Shown one piece after another: positions 1 through 7,768 of a stretch of 64,000 bases of DNA. How positions within the stretch are numbered: position 1 is the stretch's first letter; each line of letters opens with the position of its first letter. Under the pieces are notes generated by a model, which saw only the letters and a program-made list of their open reading frames with translations, did no database searches and was not told the DNA's origin. Origin of the DNA: Cystobacter ferrugineus (GTDB taxonomy: Bacteria > Myxococcota > Myxococcia > Myxococcales > Myxococcaceae); the NCBI RefSeq assembly GCF_001887355.1, contig NZ_MPIN01000001.1, positions 1,445,617 to 1,509,616 on the forward strand, written 5' to 3'. The position numbers and the translations under genes were made by a program.

Positions 1-529
1 GCGTCGCGTGGTCGCCGCGGGCGTGCCCAAGGGCCAACAAGAACCCCTCTGGCTTCTGATTGAATGGCGCGAGGGCGAGCCAGAGCCGGCCAACTACTTC
101 CTCGTTTCCGTGCCGGAGCGCATGAGCAAGAAGCAACTCATCCGCCTCGTCATGCAGCGCTGGAGAACCGAGCGCGTCTATGAGGACTTGAAGGGAGAGC
201 TCGGGCTCGACCACTACGAGGGCCGTCGCTTTCCTGGTTGGCACCACCACGTCTCCGTCGCCCTTTGCTGCTACGCGTTCATCATCGCCGAACGCGTGCG
301 GCATTTCCCCCCCCTCGGCCCGAGGGGCGGATGAAGCCCACGCGCAGCCGCTCTCGGCCTGAGCGCCACTTCCACGACAGCTTCATCACCGCACGGCTCG
401 CCATGGCTCGGGTGATTGCCACCTGGCTGCCTCGCTGCCCCACCTGCCACCGCGCCAACACCCGGCATCATTCCTCACGCACACCAGCAGACCTCCCTGT
501 TCACCCTTCGGGGCCCTGACGCAGTAGTG
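1..529 (+). mobile_element. Right end of an IS701-type element, left part outside window
   Basis: The 3' half of a transposase gene runs from the window edge. The segment ends with the 16-base terminal inverted repeat CCCTGACGCAGTAGTG at 514-529, which is also the right end of the element at 18853-20120. CTAG follows at 530-533, fitting the YTAR-type target reported for the IS701 family. Two further copies of the same terminus occur in this window, which fixes the boundary. Confidence 0.85.
2..334 (+). pseudogene. IS701-family transposase, C-terminal part, frameshifted
   Basis: The reading frame enters from the left edge and contains the C-terminal catalytic region with the signature YEDLKGELGLDHYEGR, which carries the third acidic residue of the DDE triad. 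It is nearly identical to the copy ending at 19959. A run of eight C at 307-314, against seven bases (CCCTCCC) in that copy, shifts the frame, so this one stops early at 332-334. The element may therefore not be autonomous. Confidence 0.8.
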
Positions 530-550
530 CTAGTTCGAATGGAGGACCCC

Positions 551-1585
551 ATGCGTTTCCGAGCCTGCCTTGTACTTCTGCTGTTGGCCTCAGCCTGCGC
601 GAGCGCGCCCGCCCCGCAGTCGATGCCACGGCCCCATGCCTTCGCGTCGGCTCCCACCTCGGGCCCGCGCATCCGGTTCGTTTCCGCGCCGATGGAGCCG
701 ACACCGGAACGGTCGTGGATTGGAAAGCCGGACCTGGACAAGGCCAGGGCACTGCTATCTCGGGCACGCCAAGACATCGAGCCGCGTCAGTGGGAACAGT
801 TGGACCGCAAGCTCACCGCAGCGGAACGGGCCTTCGAGCGCTTCTCGCGCGCCGCGAAAGCGAGCGGGCACGCCGCCAAGGTGGTGAGGGGGGCGGAGGG
901 CGTCGCGCAGGCGGGCCGCGCCAGGACGTTGGCTGAATTCCTCCCCCGGGTGGGCCCGTTGCTCGTGGGCCTCGTCCTGCTCTACCCCTCCAGCACCGCC
1001 GGGCCGGACATCGACCGTCGCCCGGAGTGGGTCGACGCTCAGCGGGAGTACGAGGCGCGACTGCTGGACGTAGCGGAGGAGTCACGGCGGCTCATGGAGG
1101 AATTTGAGCGGCGGGAAGCAGAGGAGGTCGTGCCGGACTTTGATTCGGATCCGGTTGCGGCGGTCAAGGTTCCCACCTCTTGGCGAACTGAGACCAATCC
1201 GGCGACGGGCAAGCCCTACACCAGTGTGGAGGAGTATGACCGGATTCCGCGTTACCCGAACCAGACCTGCAAGAACAGCCTGCTCGACAAGCTTGAAGCG
1301 GAGAAGGATCAGCTCACCAACGAAATCCCTCGCTACAATCCGAAGGTGCCCAACACGAAGAACAAAAAGAAGCTGGACAAGGTGCCGTGCTCCAGGATCC
1401 GGCTGCGTCTTGACGCCGTGAAGAAAGTTTTGGAGAAACGGTGGGAGATTCAGAAAAAATGCTTTGGAGGCAAGCCCGATCCGGGCCACAACACAGCGAT
1501 GACCCAACTCGAAGATGGCCTTGCGGATATCAAGGCTCTTGAAGCGAAGAATTGCGCCCCGGGTCATCCAATGTCGGAATTGTGA
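551..1585 (+). CDS. SitA-like lipoprotein polymorphic toxin (putative)
   Basis: A 344-aa secreted lipoprotein. The ATG at 551 follows GGAGGA, and the N terminus is a short hydrophobic signal with a lipobox-like ASAC (Cys16). The middle is Ala/Arg-rich and charged with one hydrophobic stretch near residues 135-150 (VGPLLVGLVLLYPSS). The C-terminal 110 residues are Lys/Cys-rich with spaced cysteines and a CFGGKPDPGH segment, the part expected to be the toxic domain. An ankyrin-repeat gene starts 3 bases after the stop, the usual toxin/immunity order. In Myxococcus, SitA lipoprotein toxins pass between kin by outer-membrane exchange; assignment to that group is inferred from lipoprotein plus variable C terminus plus adjacent immunity gene. 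The toxic activity is not recognised. Confidence 0.6.
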   Translation: MRFRACLVLLLLASACASAPAPQSMPRPHAFASAPTSGPRIRFVSAPMEPTPERSWIGKPDLDKARALLSRARQDIEPRQWEQLDRKLTAAERAFERFSRAAKASGHAAKVVRGAEGVAQAGRARTLAEFLPRVGPLLVGLVLLYPSSTAGPDIDRRPEWVDAQREYEARLLDVAEESRRLMEEFERREAEEVVPDFDSDPVAAVKVPTSWRTETNPATGKPYTSVEEYDRIPRYPNQTCKNSLLDKLEAEKDQLTNEIPRYNPKVPNTKNKKKLDKVPCSRIRLRLDAVKKVLEKRWEIQKKCFGGKPDPGHNTAMTQLEDGLADIKALEAKNCAPGHPMSEL

Positions 1586-1588
1586 GTC

Positions 1589-2221
1589 ATGTCGAAAGAA
1601 CTCTTCACAGCGATCGAGCAGCACGATACGTCCCGGGTCAAGGCTCTGCTGGTTGCGGGGGCCGATCCGAACGAGCCGCAGCCGGAGCCGCCGGGGTTGC
1701 GTCCGCTGCAAGTGGCCATTTACGAACTCTCCGATGGGGGCGAACTCGACGTGCTCCTGGCGCTCCTTGAGCACGGCGCGGACGTCAACGCGTGGGATGT
1801 CGAGCGGGACAGGACCCCCTTGTTGGTAGCGGCCTGCGAAGACGAATTGGCGGCAGTCGAAGCGCTCGTGAAGGCGGGGGCCGATCCCAACGTGTGCAGC
1901 CGCGACGGCATCACGCCGCTGCGGACGTCTGCGGAGGTTGGCAATCTGGACATGGCCTCGCTCCTCCTGGGCGCGGGGGCGACTCGGACGATCAACGACT
2001 GGGGAGGGCTGACCGGATACACCGCGCTCGGGCACGCGGCACGCCGGCTGGACCTTCCGATGATCAAGCTGCTTCTCGACGCGGGCGCCGATCCGAAGGC
2101 CCCGGACGAGGACGGTCGACCCGCCCACTACCGTCTGCCGCCGCGCGCTGAATCCGATTCCCAGACGTGGGACGCCGCGTTCGAGTTGCTCGGAGGAGCG
2201 AAGGACCGCATGCCGTTGTAG
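1589..2221 (+). CDS. Ankyrin-repeat protein, probable immunity protein
   Basis: A 210-aa cytoplasmic protein made of about five ankyrin repeats, each with the helix-turn pattern ending in a GADPN or GADVN turn (near residues 28, 66, 99 and 168). There is no signal peptide. It starts 3 bases after the lipoprotein toxin gene, so the two are almost certainly co-transcribed and translationally coupled. Ankyrin-repeat proteins are a recognised class of immunity proteins in polymorphic toxin systems; neutralising the preceding toxin is an inference from this gene order. A generic ankyrin scaffold is the alternative. Confidence 0.7.
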   Translation: MSKELFTAIEQHDTSRVKALLVAGADPNEPQPEPPGLRPLQVAIYELSDGGELDVLLALLEHGADVNAWDVERDRTPLLVAACEDELAAVEALVKAGADPNVCSRDGITPLRTSAEVGNLDMASLLLGAGATRTINDWGGLTGYTALGHAARRLDLPMIKLLLDAGADPKAPDEDGRPAHYRLPPRAESDSQTWDAAFELLGGAKDRMPL

Positions 2222-2222
2222 A

Positions 2223-2345
2223 ACGGAGGTCGTGCGCCTCGGGCTCACGGGCACGCCGCTCGACTTGGACAACCCCGCGCACCTGGACGCGCTCAAACGG
2301 GCATACGAGCGCTTCCCGGAAATTGGCGGGCGCGCAGCCCCTTGA
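2223..2345 (+). pseudogene. C-terminal remnant of an unknown protein
   Basis: Directly after the ankyrin gene, 40 codons of good coding quality (ending ALKRAYERFPEIGGRAAP, then TGA) lack a start codon or upstream portion. This looks like the tail of a second protein whose front was lost, perhaps an older immunity gene displaced when the present pair was inserted. The family was not recognised. Confidence 0.35.
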
Positions 2346-2373
2346 GGCTCGGCACGGCTCGCGCTGGCCGTGC

Positions 2374-3345
2374 TCAGGGCCCCGACTGCTGGCTCACCGG
2401 GAACTCGACGTTCCCGAGGGTGAAGGTGCGCGGCCCGGTTGCTTCCCACAGCTTGAGGGTGCAGGGGCAGCCGAGCTGCGCGCGCTCCCCCTTGATGCCC
2501 ACCACGACGGCACCGGCACCATTCGCGGGGATGGGCGCCAGTGTCCAACGGGCAAGCTCCACCTGCTCCCCCGCCGAGTCCACCAGCGCCGCCCCCGCCA
2601 GTGTCCAGGGCTCGGCGCCGGGGTTCAAGAGGCGCAGCCGCACAGCCACGCTTGCCGGGTGGGTCTCGCCCGTGGGCGTGTAGCTGTAGCTTCGGGCTTC
2701 ATCCAGCCCGAGCGCGTTGGCTGGCGGCTTCGTCAGGAAGCCAAGCTTCATGGACGCCACGACCCCGGCCCCCTCCAGCCACGCGGCACCCATGAGTCCG
2801 CCCGGCTCCTCACGCTCGGCCAGAAGCCGCGCTTTGTCCTCCTGGCACTGGCGCGCTTCGGCCTGTGCTTCGTCACGCTCTTTCTTGAGCACGTCGGGCG
2901 GGCGCGGCTGGCGGAAAACCTCCACCCTTCGCGCCCCGAGTCCACCATGCCCCACCAGCCAAAAGGTCGCACTGGCCGGGGCCGCACCATCCGCGAAGCG
3001 CACCGTCACCTTGACGCGCTCCCCCGGCAAAAATCCCCGCCTGGGATTCACGGTCACGAAGTCATCCCCCTGCGCAACACCTATGGAGCGATTGTCCGGC
3101 AGCATTTCCACGGCTCCCGGCGGCAAGAGTGAATCAAAGACGAGCGTCGTCGGCTCGTCCGCGCTGACGCACACGCCGAGGGCCCCCTTCGGGGACTCCG
3201 CCGCCAAGTCAAAGCGAGCCGTCGCGGCGCAGCGGGGGACGGGGGGAGGCTCTGCGGCTTGCGCAGCACCAGCGAGCAAGGCGGCCAGCAGGACGGCACC
3301 GCGAGGGGGGCAGCACGGAAACTCAACCGCCAAAGAGCACGGCAA
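2374..3345 (-). CDS. DUF2381 family secreted protein (TIGR02268)
   Basis: A 323-aa protein with an N-terminal signal peptide ending near AGAAQA|AE, a beta-rich N-terminal domain, a short Glu/Gln/Arg-rich coiled-coil stretch near residues 155-175 and a C-terminal beta domain. This matches the myxobacterial paralogous family TIGR02268/DUF2381, often encoded next to Ser/Thr kinases; its function is unknown. The start is taken as TTG at 3345 because the upstream gene's TAA stop lies 3 bases before it. It is probably translated together with the 139-aa protein encoded just upstream. Confidence 0.7.
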   Translation of the reverse strand: MPCSLAVEFPCCPPRGAVLLAALLAGAAQAAEPPPVPRCAATARFDLAAESPKGALGVCVSADEPTTLVFDSLLPPGAVEMLPDNRSIGVAQGDDFVTVNPRRGFLPGERVKVTVRFADGAAPASATFWLVGHGGLGARRVEVFRQPRPPDVLKKERDEAQAEARQCQEDKARLLAEREEPGGLMGAAWLEGAGVVASMKLGFLTKPPANALGLDEARSYSYTPTGETHPASVAVRLRLLNPGAEPWTLAGAALVDSAGEQVELARWTLAPIPANGAGAVVVGIKGERAQLGCPCTLKLWEATGPRTFTLGNVEFPVSQQSGP

Positions 3346-3348
3346 CGA

Positions 3349-3768
3349 TTAGGGCTGTCCGCTGGGCCGAATGAGAAAAACGCGCGTAGGTGTTTTGGCG
3401 TTTCCGGGCGTGCTTCCGGGATCGAGGCACACGCCCAAGCCGGGGGGGCAATCAAAACCCTTGCCGTGCTCGTCCACGTAGCGCGTGACGATTTCCAGGC
3501 CAGCAACCAAACACACGGGAAGAGTCCCCTCGCCTGGAATCTTCGCCTCGGTGAAGGTGCCGAAAAGGCGGCCATCGCCCAGCTTCCACTCGCCAAGAAG
3601 CAAGGTCCCGTCAGGAAAATCCCCAACGCTACCAATTGAGGTAGGGACACCCACTTCGAGGACAGCGGGGCCATCCTTCACCCTGATCACCTCTCGGGGC
3701 TCACCCTTGTACCCTTTGACCGTGGCGGTGTTGCCTTCGCCAGGGACGTTGAACCGCTCGTGGGTCAT
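3349..3768 (-). CDS. Conserved hypothetical protein linked to DUF2381
   Basis: A 139-aa protein without signal peptide or membrane segment. It has an ATG at 3768 and a composition typical of a beta-sheet domain (many G, V, T), with two cysteines near the C terminus (DCPPGLGVCLDPG). Its stop is 3 bases before the DUF2381 gene on the same strand, so the two form an operon. It resembles an isolated C-terminal domain, and because IS91-type debris lies directly upstream at 3784-3942 it may be the surviving tail of a longer protein. No function assigned. Confidence 0.5.
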   Translation of the reverse strand: MTHERFNVPGEGNTATVKGYKGEPREVIRVKDGPAVLEVGVPTSIGSVGDFPDGTLLLGEWKLGDGRLFGTFTEAKIPGEGTLPVCLVAGLEIVTRYVDEHGKGFDCPPGLGVCLDPGSTPGNAKTPTRVFLIRPSGQP

Positions 3769-3783
3769 TTCTGCTTCCCCAAG

Positions 3784-3942
3784 CAGGTGCGGAGGAGAGG
3801 AGCGTGACGCGCCCCCAGAGCAGGAGCAGAGGAGGCGAGCGTGGCGCCTGAGGCAGGGGCGAGGCAGGAGCCGAAGAAGGCGAGGACGCCGCCAGTAGAC
3901 TTTCGCGGGGCTGCTGCGCAGGACATTCGCGCTGGACAGGAA
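3784..3942 (+). mobile_element. IS91-type transposase remnant (fragment 1)
   Basis: Around 3888-3935 one frame reads FAGLLRRTFALD. The same piece recurs at 16770-16830, 24985-25090 and 30270-30330 in better preserved form as (D/E)WA(E/G)LLRRTF followed by CPRCGGRR, the C-terminal zinc-ribbon region of IS91-type (Y2 rolling-circle) transposases. The flanks are low-complexity Arg/Glu codons shared with the copy at 16680. Heavily decayed. Confidence 0.45.
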
Positions 3943-3970
3943 CCTCGATCTGAGGAGATGGGCGTAGGGT

Positions 3971-4777
3971 TCAGCCCTCCTTGATCTGGTTCATGACCCA
4001 GTCCACGAGTTCGCCTTCGCTCTTGCCCGCCAGCGGGATCGTCGCGAGCGCCTGGCCAGTCACCTGACCCTTGGGGAACGTCTTCAGATTACCGGGGGCG
4101 TTGTAGCTCTCGGCGTTTGGATCGCTGCCGACGCGAGTGGCGAGGATGAGGTGACGACCCTCGGCGTCGGGACTGTCCAGCATCTTCCGGATGGAGCCCC
4201 GGAGGTCGTTCGCCCATTGCGCCTGAGCCGACTCGTCCATGCCTCTGAGAAAATGCTCGCGCTGCAGGGGCGCCGCGAGCGAGTAAGCCGCGTTCCGGGC
4301 ATCGGTAGCGTTTTCTCCAGAGCGGATTCCAAGTTTTTGATCGTTGATCTTCCAGAGATCGTTCAGCGAGAGCTGTTGCGTGGAGGGCGGGGAAGAGGTC
4401 CGCGGCAAGCGCAGTCTTTCCAGGCGCGCCGCCAGGTCTTCGTATCCCTGCGTTGGAGAGGAGGACGCGGAGTTCCGCGGGGACGACGAGGTCGAGTAGA
4501 CGTTACTCCGCGTGGGCGTGTGCGTGGTCGGCGCGCTCAGGGCCGTCAGTCGCGCGAACAGTTGGGCCTCGCTCGGCTGTGAAGTGAAGGCGTCGCGTGG
4601 CGGGCTCTCCGTTCCCGTGGTGGGTACGCTGGGCAGGTTCAAGAGCGCGGAGAGGTCAGGCGCAGCGGGAACGTTCTGCGGAGCCTGTTGCGTCGGGGAG
4701 TTGCTGCGCGGGGAACTCGCGGGACTGGTGGTGCGGATGTGGGGGGAGCCGGAGCTCGAGATGCGATCGCTTGGCAT
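3971..4777 (-). CDS. Ser/Thr/Pro-rich protein of unknown function
   Basis: A 268-aa protein with two parts. Residues 1-135 are low-complexity and predicted disordered, dominated by S, T, P, A and N. Residues 136-268 look globular, with mixed helix and strand. No signal peptide, membrane segment or known motif was found. A long disordered S/T/P-rich N terminus before a compact domain is common in secreted effectors, but no secretion genes lie nearby and this is speculation. It stands alone between an IS91-type remnant and the copper-peptide cluster, and its AT-richer, Ser-rich codons differ from its neighbours. Confidence 0.55.
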   Translation of the reverse strand: MPSDRISSSGSPHIRTTSPASSPRSNSPTQQAPQNVPAAPDLSALLNLPSVPTTGTESPPRDAFTSQPSEAQLFARLTALSAPTTHTPTRSNVYSTSSSPRNSASSSPTQGYEDLAARLERLRLPRTSSPPSTQQLSLNDLWKINDQKLGIRSGENATDARNAAYSLAAPLQREHFLRGMDESAQAQWANDLRGSIRKMLDSPDAEGRHLILATRVGSDPNAESYNAPGNLKTFPKGQVTGQALATIPLAGKSEGELVDWVMNQIKEG

Positions 4778-4976
4778 GGCGGAATCCTGGGCAGCAGGGG
4801 CTTTGATGAACAGGGTAGCGCGGCCTTGGGACCAGCGTCAGGGGTCCTCCATGACGAGGCCGACGTAATGAGCTGGAGCCAGAGGGAGCTGAGCCTCAAC
4901 ACCACGCGGCCTGGTGGGGGCCTCGCGCTGGGGCCAGGCTCACCACGAGCGCCCACGAAAAAAAACAGGGAGGCCT

Positions 4977-5002
4977 GTAACCGAGAATCCCGCTCGCCCG
5001 TC
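4977..5002 (+). promoter_or_regulatory. Candidate ECF sigma promoter GTAACC-N16-CGTC
   Basis: GTAACC at 4977-4982 is separated by exactly 16 bases from CGTC at 4999-5002, 38 bases before the ATG of the Cys-repeat peptide gene. It resembles the GTAACC-type -35 and N16 spacing reported for Caulobacter SigF, whose regulon includes DUF692/DUF2063 genes. A small dyad (ACAGG-GAGG-CCTGT, 4965-4978) overlaps the -35 element. The matching ECF sigma/NrsF-like pair is encoded at 6989-8370. Confidence 0.6.
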
Positions 5003-5039
5003 AGATACGGGGACTCACTTCACCCCCGGAGAAATCCCC

Positions 5040-5309
5040 ATGAACAAGAAGCTGATCGGCGCCGTGCTCGGAACCCTCGTCATCGCCTCCCCCGCCCTCG
5101 CCGAGGCCCCCAAGGCCAAGCCCGCCGCGACCACCAAGGGTAGCGAGAAGTCCTGCAAGGGTGACGCGGCCGCCAAGGGCTCCGAGCACTCCTGCAAGGG
5201 TGACGCGACCGCCAAGGGCTCCGAGAAGTCCTGCAAGGGTGACGCGACCGCCAAGGGCTCCGAGAAGTCCTGCAAGGGTGACGCGGCCACCACCAAGGAC
5301 GTGAAGTAG
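5040..5309 (+). CDS. Repeat-containing Cys peptide, probable MNIO (DUF692) RiPP substrate
   Basis: An 89-aa secreted peptide. Residues 1-22 are a clear Sec signal (ends SPALA|EA). The mature part holds four tandem 13-residue repeats of the form KGSEKSCKGDAAA with one cysteine each at positions 39, 52, 65 and 78. The gene is followed by the DUF692 enzyme and its DUF2063 partner. Periplasmic peptides with periodic Cys-containing motifs (bufferins, HvfA-like EGKCG peptides) are modified by MNIO enzymes on cysteine and bind or buffer copper. By position and layout this is the substrate; the SEKSCKGD core differs from those I remember. Copper as ligand is inferred from the family. Confidence 0.75.
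   Translation: MNKKLIGAVLGTLVIASPALAEAPKAKPAATTKGSEKSCKGDAAAKGSEHSCKGDATAKGSEKSCKGDATAKGSEKSCKGDAATTKDVK
5136..5291 (+). repeat. Four 39-bp tandem repeats inside the peptide gene
   Basis: Four in-frame 39-base units each encode 13 residues with a central SCKGD. Units 3 and 4 are almost identical in DNA, so copy number could change by slippage and with it the number of modifiable cysteines per peptide. Confidence 0.85.
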
Positions 5310-5368
5310 TTCTGGTTCCAAGGGACCGCGGGCAACCGCGGTCCCCGTCGTGTAGGAAACCCCCTCTC

Positions 5369-6214
5369 ATGCCCACCTCCATCCAAGGCATTGGTCTCGG
5401 TCTGCGCCGCGCCTACGCGCGAGAGTTGCTCGCGACGGACAGACGAATCGACTGGCTGGAAGTCACACCGGAGAACTGGGTGGGGTTTGGAGGCGAGCGC
5501 GCCCGGATCCTCCACGCGTGCGCCGAGCGCTGGCCCCTGGTGTCCCACAGCGTGAGTCTTTCGCTGGGAGGCCCGGATCCACTCGATGCCCCGTTGCTCG
5601 ACTCCCTCGAGGCACTTCGCCAGCAGACGGACTTCGCGTGGTGGAGCGATCACCTCTGCTACTCATCGGCCAACGGAGTGCACTTCCAGGACCTACTGCC
5701 CCTGCCCTTCAGTGAAGAGGCCGTCGAGCACACCGCGAGCCGCATCCGCGAGGCGCAGCAACGGGTGGACGCGCCGCTGCTCGTGGAGAACATCTCCTAT
5801 TATGCGCACATGCCCGGCGGCGAATTCGACGACGCGACCTTCGTCCGCTCCGTGGTGGAGCGCTCGGGCTGTGGGTTGTTGCTCGACGTCAACAACGTCT
5901 ATGTGAACGCCGTCAACCACGGCTTCGCGCCCCGCGCCTTCATCGATGCCATGCCCCTGGAGCGCGTGCGTCAGCTGCACATCGCGGGGCACACGCGGCA
6001 GGACGACGGGTTGATCATCGACACGCACATCGGGCCCATCATCGACGAGGTCTGGGATCTGTACCGCTACACGCTGCGGCGGGCCGGACGGCTCATCCCG
6101 ACCCTGGTGGAATGGGACCAGGACCTCCCCCCGCTGGACGAAGTCCTGGACGAGCTGGAGCGCGCTCGCGCGCATGCCCACGCGGCACTTGGCGTGCCGG
6201 AGGACGCACGATGA
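5369..6214 (+). CDS. DUF692 multinuclear iron oxidative enzyme (MNIO; BufB/MbnB type)
   Basis: A 281-aa TIM-barrel protein of the DUF692/UPF0276 family. Metal-ligand candidates sit where the family has them: His60 (SHSVSL), His95 (SDHLCY), Glu140 (VENISYY), Asp173/Asn176 (LDVNNVYVNAVNHG), His204/His208 (LHIAGH), Asp218-His220 (DTH) and Glu248 (VEWD). Known members (MbnB, BufB) oxidise cysteines of a peptide to thioamide heterocycles using two or three iron ions. The gene lies 59 bases after the Cys-repeat peptide and overlaps the next gene by 4 bases (ATGA), giving the classic peptide-enzyme-partner operon. Confidence 0.92.
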   Translation: MPTSIQGIGLGLRRAYARELLATDRRIDWLEVTPENWVGFGGERARILHACAERWPLVSHSVSLSLGGPDPLDAPLLDSLEALRQQTDFAWWSDHLCYSSANGVHFQDLLPLPFSEEAVEHTASRIREAQQRVDAPLLVENISYYAHMPGGEFDDATFVRSVVERSGCGLLLDVNNVYVNAVNHGFAPRAFIDAMPLERVRQLHIAGHTRQDDGLIIDTHIGPIIDEVWDLYRYTLRRAGRLIPTLVEWDQDLPPLDEVLDELERARAHAHAALGVPEDAR

Positions 6215-6954
6215 AGCTGCGCGAGTTCTTCGGCGCCATCACGCCTTTTCTCCAGGGCGAGGCCTCGCACCGGGAGGCGGTCCAGGCCCTCTATGGCGTA
6301 CCCGCGCAAGCGCGGGTCACGGATGCCCGGCGGCTGGCCCTCTACGGGCGCATGTGCCAACGCCATCGTTTCGAGGTGCTCGAGGGGCTCTACCCGCACT
6401 GCGTGCGCGCGGTGCGCGATCGCCAGGGAGAGGAGGGCTGGGCCGCGCTCGTGGAGGCGTATTACCGCGCCCACCCCATGCGCGCCGCCGAGCTCAACGC
6501 CAATGGTGCCCACCTTCCGGAGTTCCTCACCCACTACGCACCCGCGAAAGGTCTGCCCGAGTGGCTGCCAGAGCTGGCGGACGTGGAGTGGTGGGAGTGG
6601 GAAGTGCTCGTCGCTCCGGATCGCGAGCAGGAGGGGCCACGCCCCTGTCTGGCCTCGACGGTGGACCTGCGGCCCTACCGCCATGATCTGGTGGAATGGA
6701 TGGACGCCGAGCCCTCCGCGCGCGCGGACGCTCCCGAGCCTCGCGCGAGCCTCGTCCTCTTCTGGCGCGATCCCGAGGGAAACTTCCGACGGGGCAATGC
6801 CAGCGCCCTCGAGTTGCACGTGATCAAGGCCGTTCACGCGGGGAAGGGACTCGACGCGACCGCCGCGGAGGCGGGCCTCCCGGTGGAGGACCTGGAAGCC
6901 ACGCGGGCCGAGCTCATCGCCTCGGGCGTGCTCCTCGGATTCGCGGCCCCCTGA
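6211..6954 (+). CDS. DUF2063 partner protein of the MNIO enzyme (BufC/HvfC type)
   Basis: A 247-aa soluble protein. The N-terminal 100 residues match the DUF2063 helical domain (start MKLREFFGAITPF, then YRxxxxxRxxxxLEGLYP), which binds the leader of the precursor and presents it to the MNIO enzyme in related systems. The C-terminal part has a winged-helix-like stretch (ELHVIKAVHAG). The ATG overlaps the stop of the DUF692 gene (ATGA), so the two are translationally coupled. No membrane segment. Confidence 0.88.
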   Translation: MKLREFFGAITPFLQGEASHREAVQALYGVPAQARVTDARRLALYGRMCQRHRFEVLEGLYPHCVRAVRDRQGEEGWAALVEAYYRAHPMRAAELNANGAHLPEFLTHYAPAKGLPEWLPELADVEWWEWEVLVAPDREQEGPRPCLASTVDLRPYRHDLVEWMDAEPSARADAPEPRASLVLFWRDPEGNFRRGNASALELHVIKAVHAGKGLDATAAEAGLPVEDLEATRAELIASGVLLGFAAP

Positions 6955-6988
6955 CTCGAGCCGACGTAGCCCTCCGAGAAGAGGCGAC

Positions 6989-7768
6989 TCAGGGGGCGTG
7001 GTGGGTGGTGCGCAGACGGGCTCGCACCCAGGGGGCGAGCGCGCCCAGCACGAACCAGGGCCCCACATGGGAGACGGCCAGGTGCCCGGGGCTCCCATCG
7101 GGGCAGTGCACGTGCAGGAGGAGCAAGCCCACCGCGCCCGCGGCCAGTCCCGCGGCCACCGCCCGGACGGCGTGGAAGGCCATGCGGCGCAGCATGCCCA
7201 GGGTGGCGACGAGGGGCAGGAGCGAGAAGAGCGCCCCCGTGCGCACGCAGGAGACGCACCCCTCGACAAAGCCCCTGTTGGGGTTGGCGAGCCCCGAGCC
7301 GCCCAGCACGACCAGCAGCGCCACGCCCACCGCGCCGGTGCCCACCCCGAGCCAGCCCAGGCGCCGCGCGGGTGCCAGCGCCACCCAGAGCGCGCCACCC
7401 ATGGACAGCAGCAGGAGGACGGCCAGCCCCACCACCACCCCGAGGGGCGCCGTGTTGCACAGGAGGTCCTTCGCCGCGAAGACGAGCGTCACGAGCGCCA
7501 TCATGCCCGTGTACAGGCCCCCGAGCTTCCAGGCCTCGGACGTCCAGGGAGTCGCCTTGGGCTGTGCCGCCAGCGCTTCCAGGGCAACGGCTCGCACGGG
7601 CTCCAGGTCGGGGGGAGGCCGAGCGGCCCCCGGGACGGGCAGGGACTCCAGCGCGTCGAAGCCCTCGAGCAGGGCCTGGCACCCGGCGCAGCCGTCCGCA
7701 TGCGCGGCGAGCTCCGGCGAGAGGGGTTGGCCCAGGGCATCCAGCACGCGCGTGCACTCGGCGCTCAT
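6989..7768 (-). CDS. NrsF-like (DUF1109) membrane anti-sigma factor
   Basis: A 259-aa protein with a short cytosolic N terminus bearing a zinc-binding anti-sigma motif (His23-x3-Cys27-x2-Cys30). About six membrane helices follow (residues 84-245), with a CVSC pair at 171-174 between helices and HVHCPDGSPGH at 219-229 before the last one. The latter is typical of DUF1109/NrsF proteins, whose cysteines sense metal or oxidative stress and release an ECF sigma factor. Its ATG overlaps the sigma gene's stop by 4 bases. The predicted partner is the adjacent ECF factor and the predicted target the facing Cys-peptide operon. Confidence 0.85.
   Translation of the reverse strand: MSAECTRVLDALGQPLSPELAAHADGCAGCQALLEGFDALESLPVPGAARPPPDLEPVRAVALEALAAQPKATPWTSEAWKLGGLYTGMMALVTLVFAAKDLLCNTAPLGVVVGLAVLLLLSMGGALWVALAPARRLGWLGVGTGAVGVALLVVLGGSGLANPNRGFVEGCVSCVRTGALFSLLPLVATLGMLRRMAFHAVRAVAAGLAAGAVGLLLLHVHCPDGSPGHLAVSHVGPWFVLGALAPWVRARLRTTHHAP

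Noticed and set aside
5136-5291. The 39-bp repeats considered as a CRISPR array
   Set aside because: Units are contiguous without spacers and are in frame inside a signal-peptide-bearing gene.
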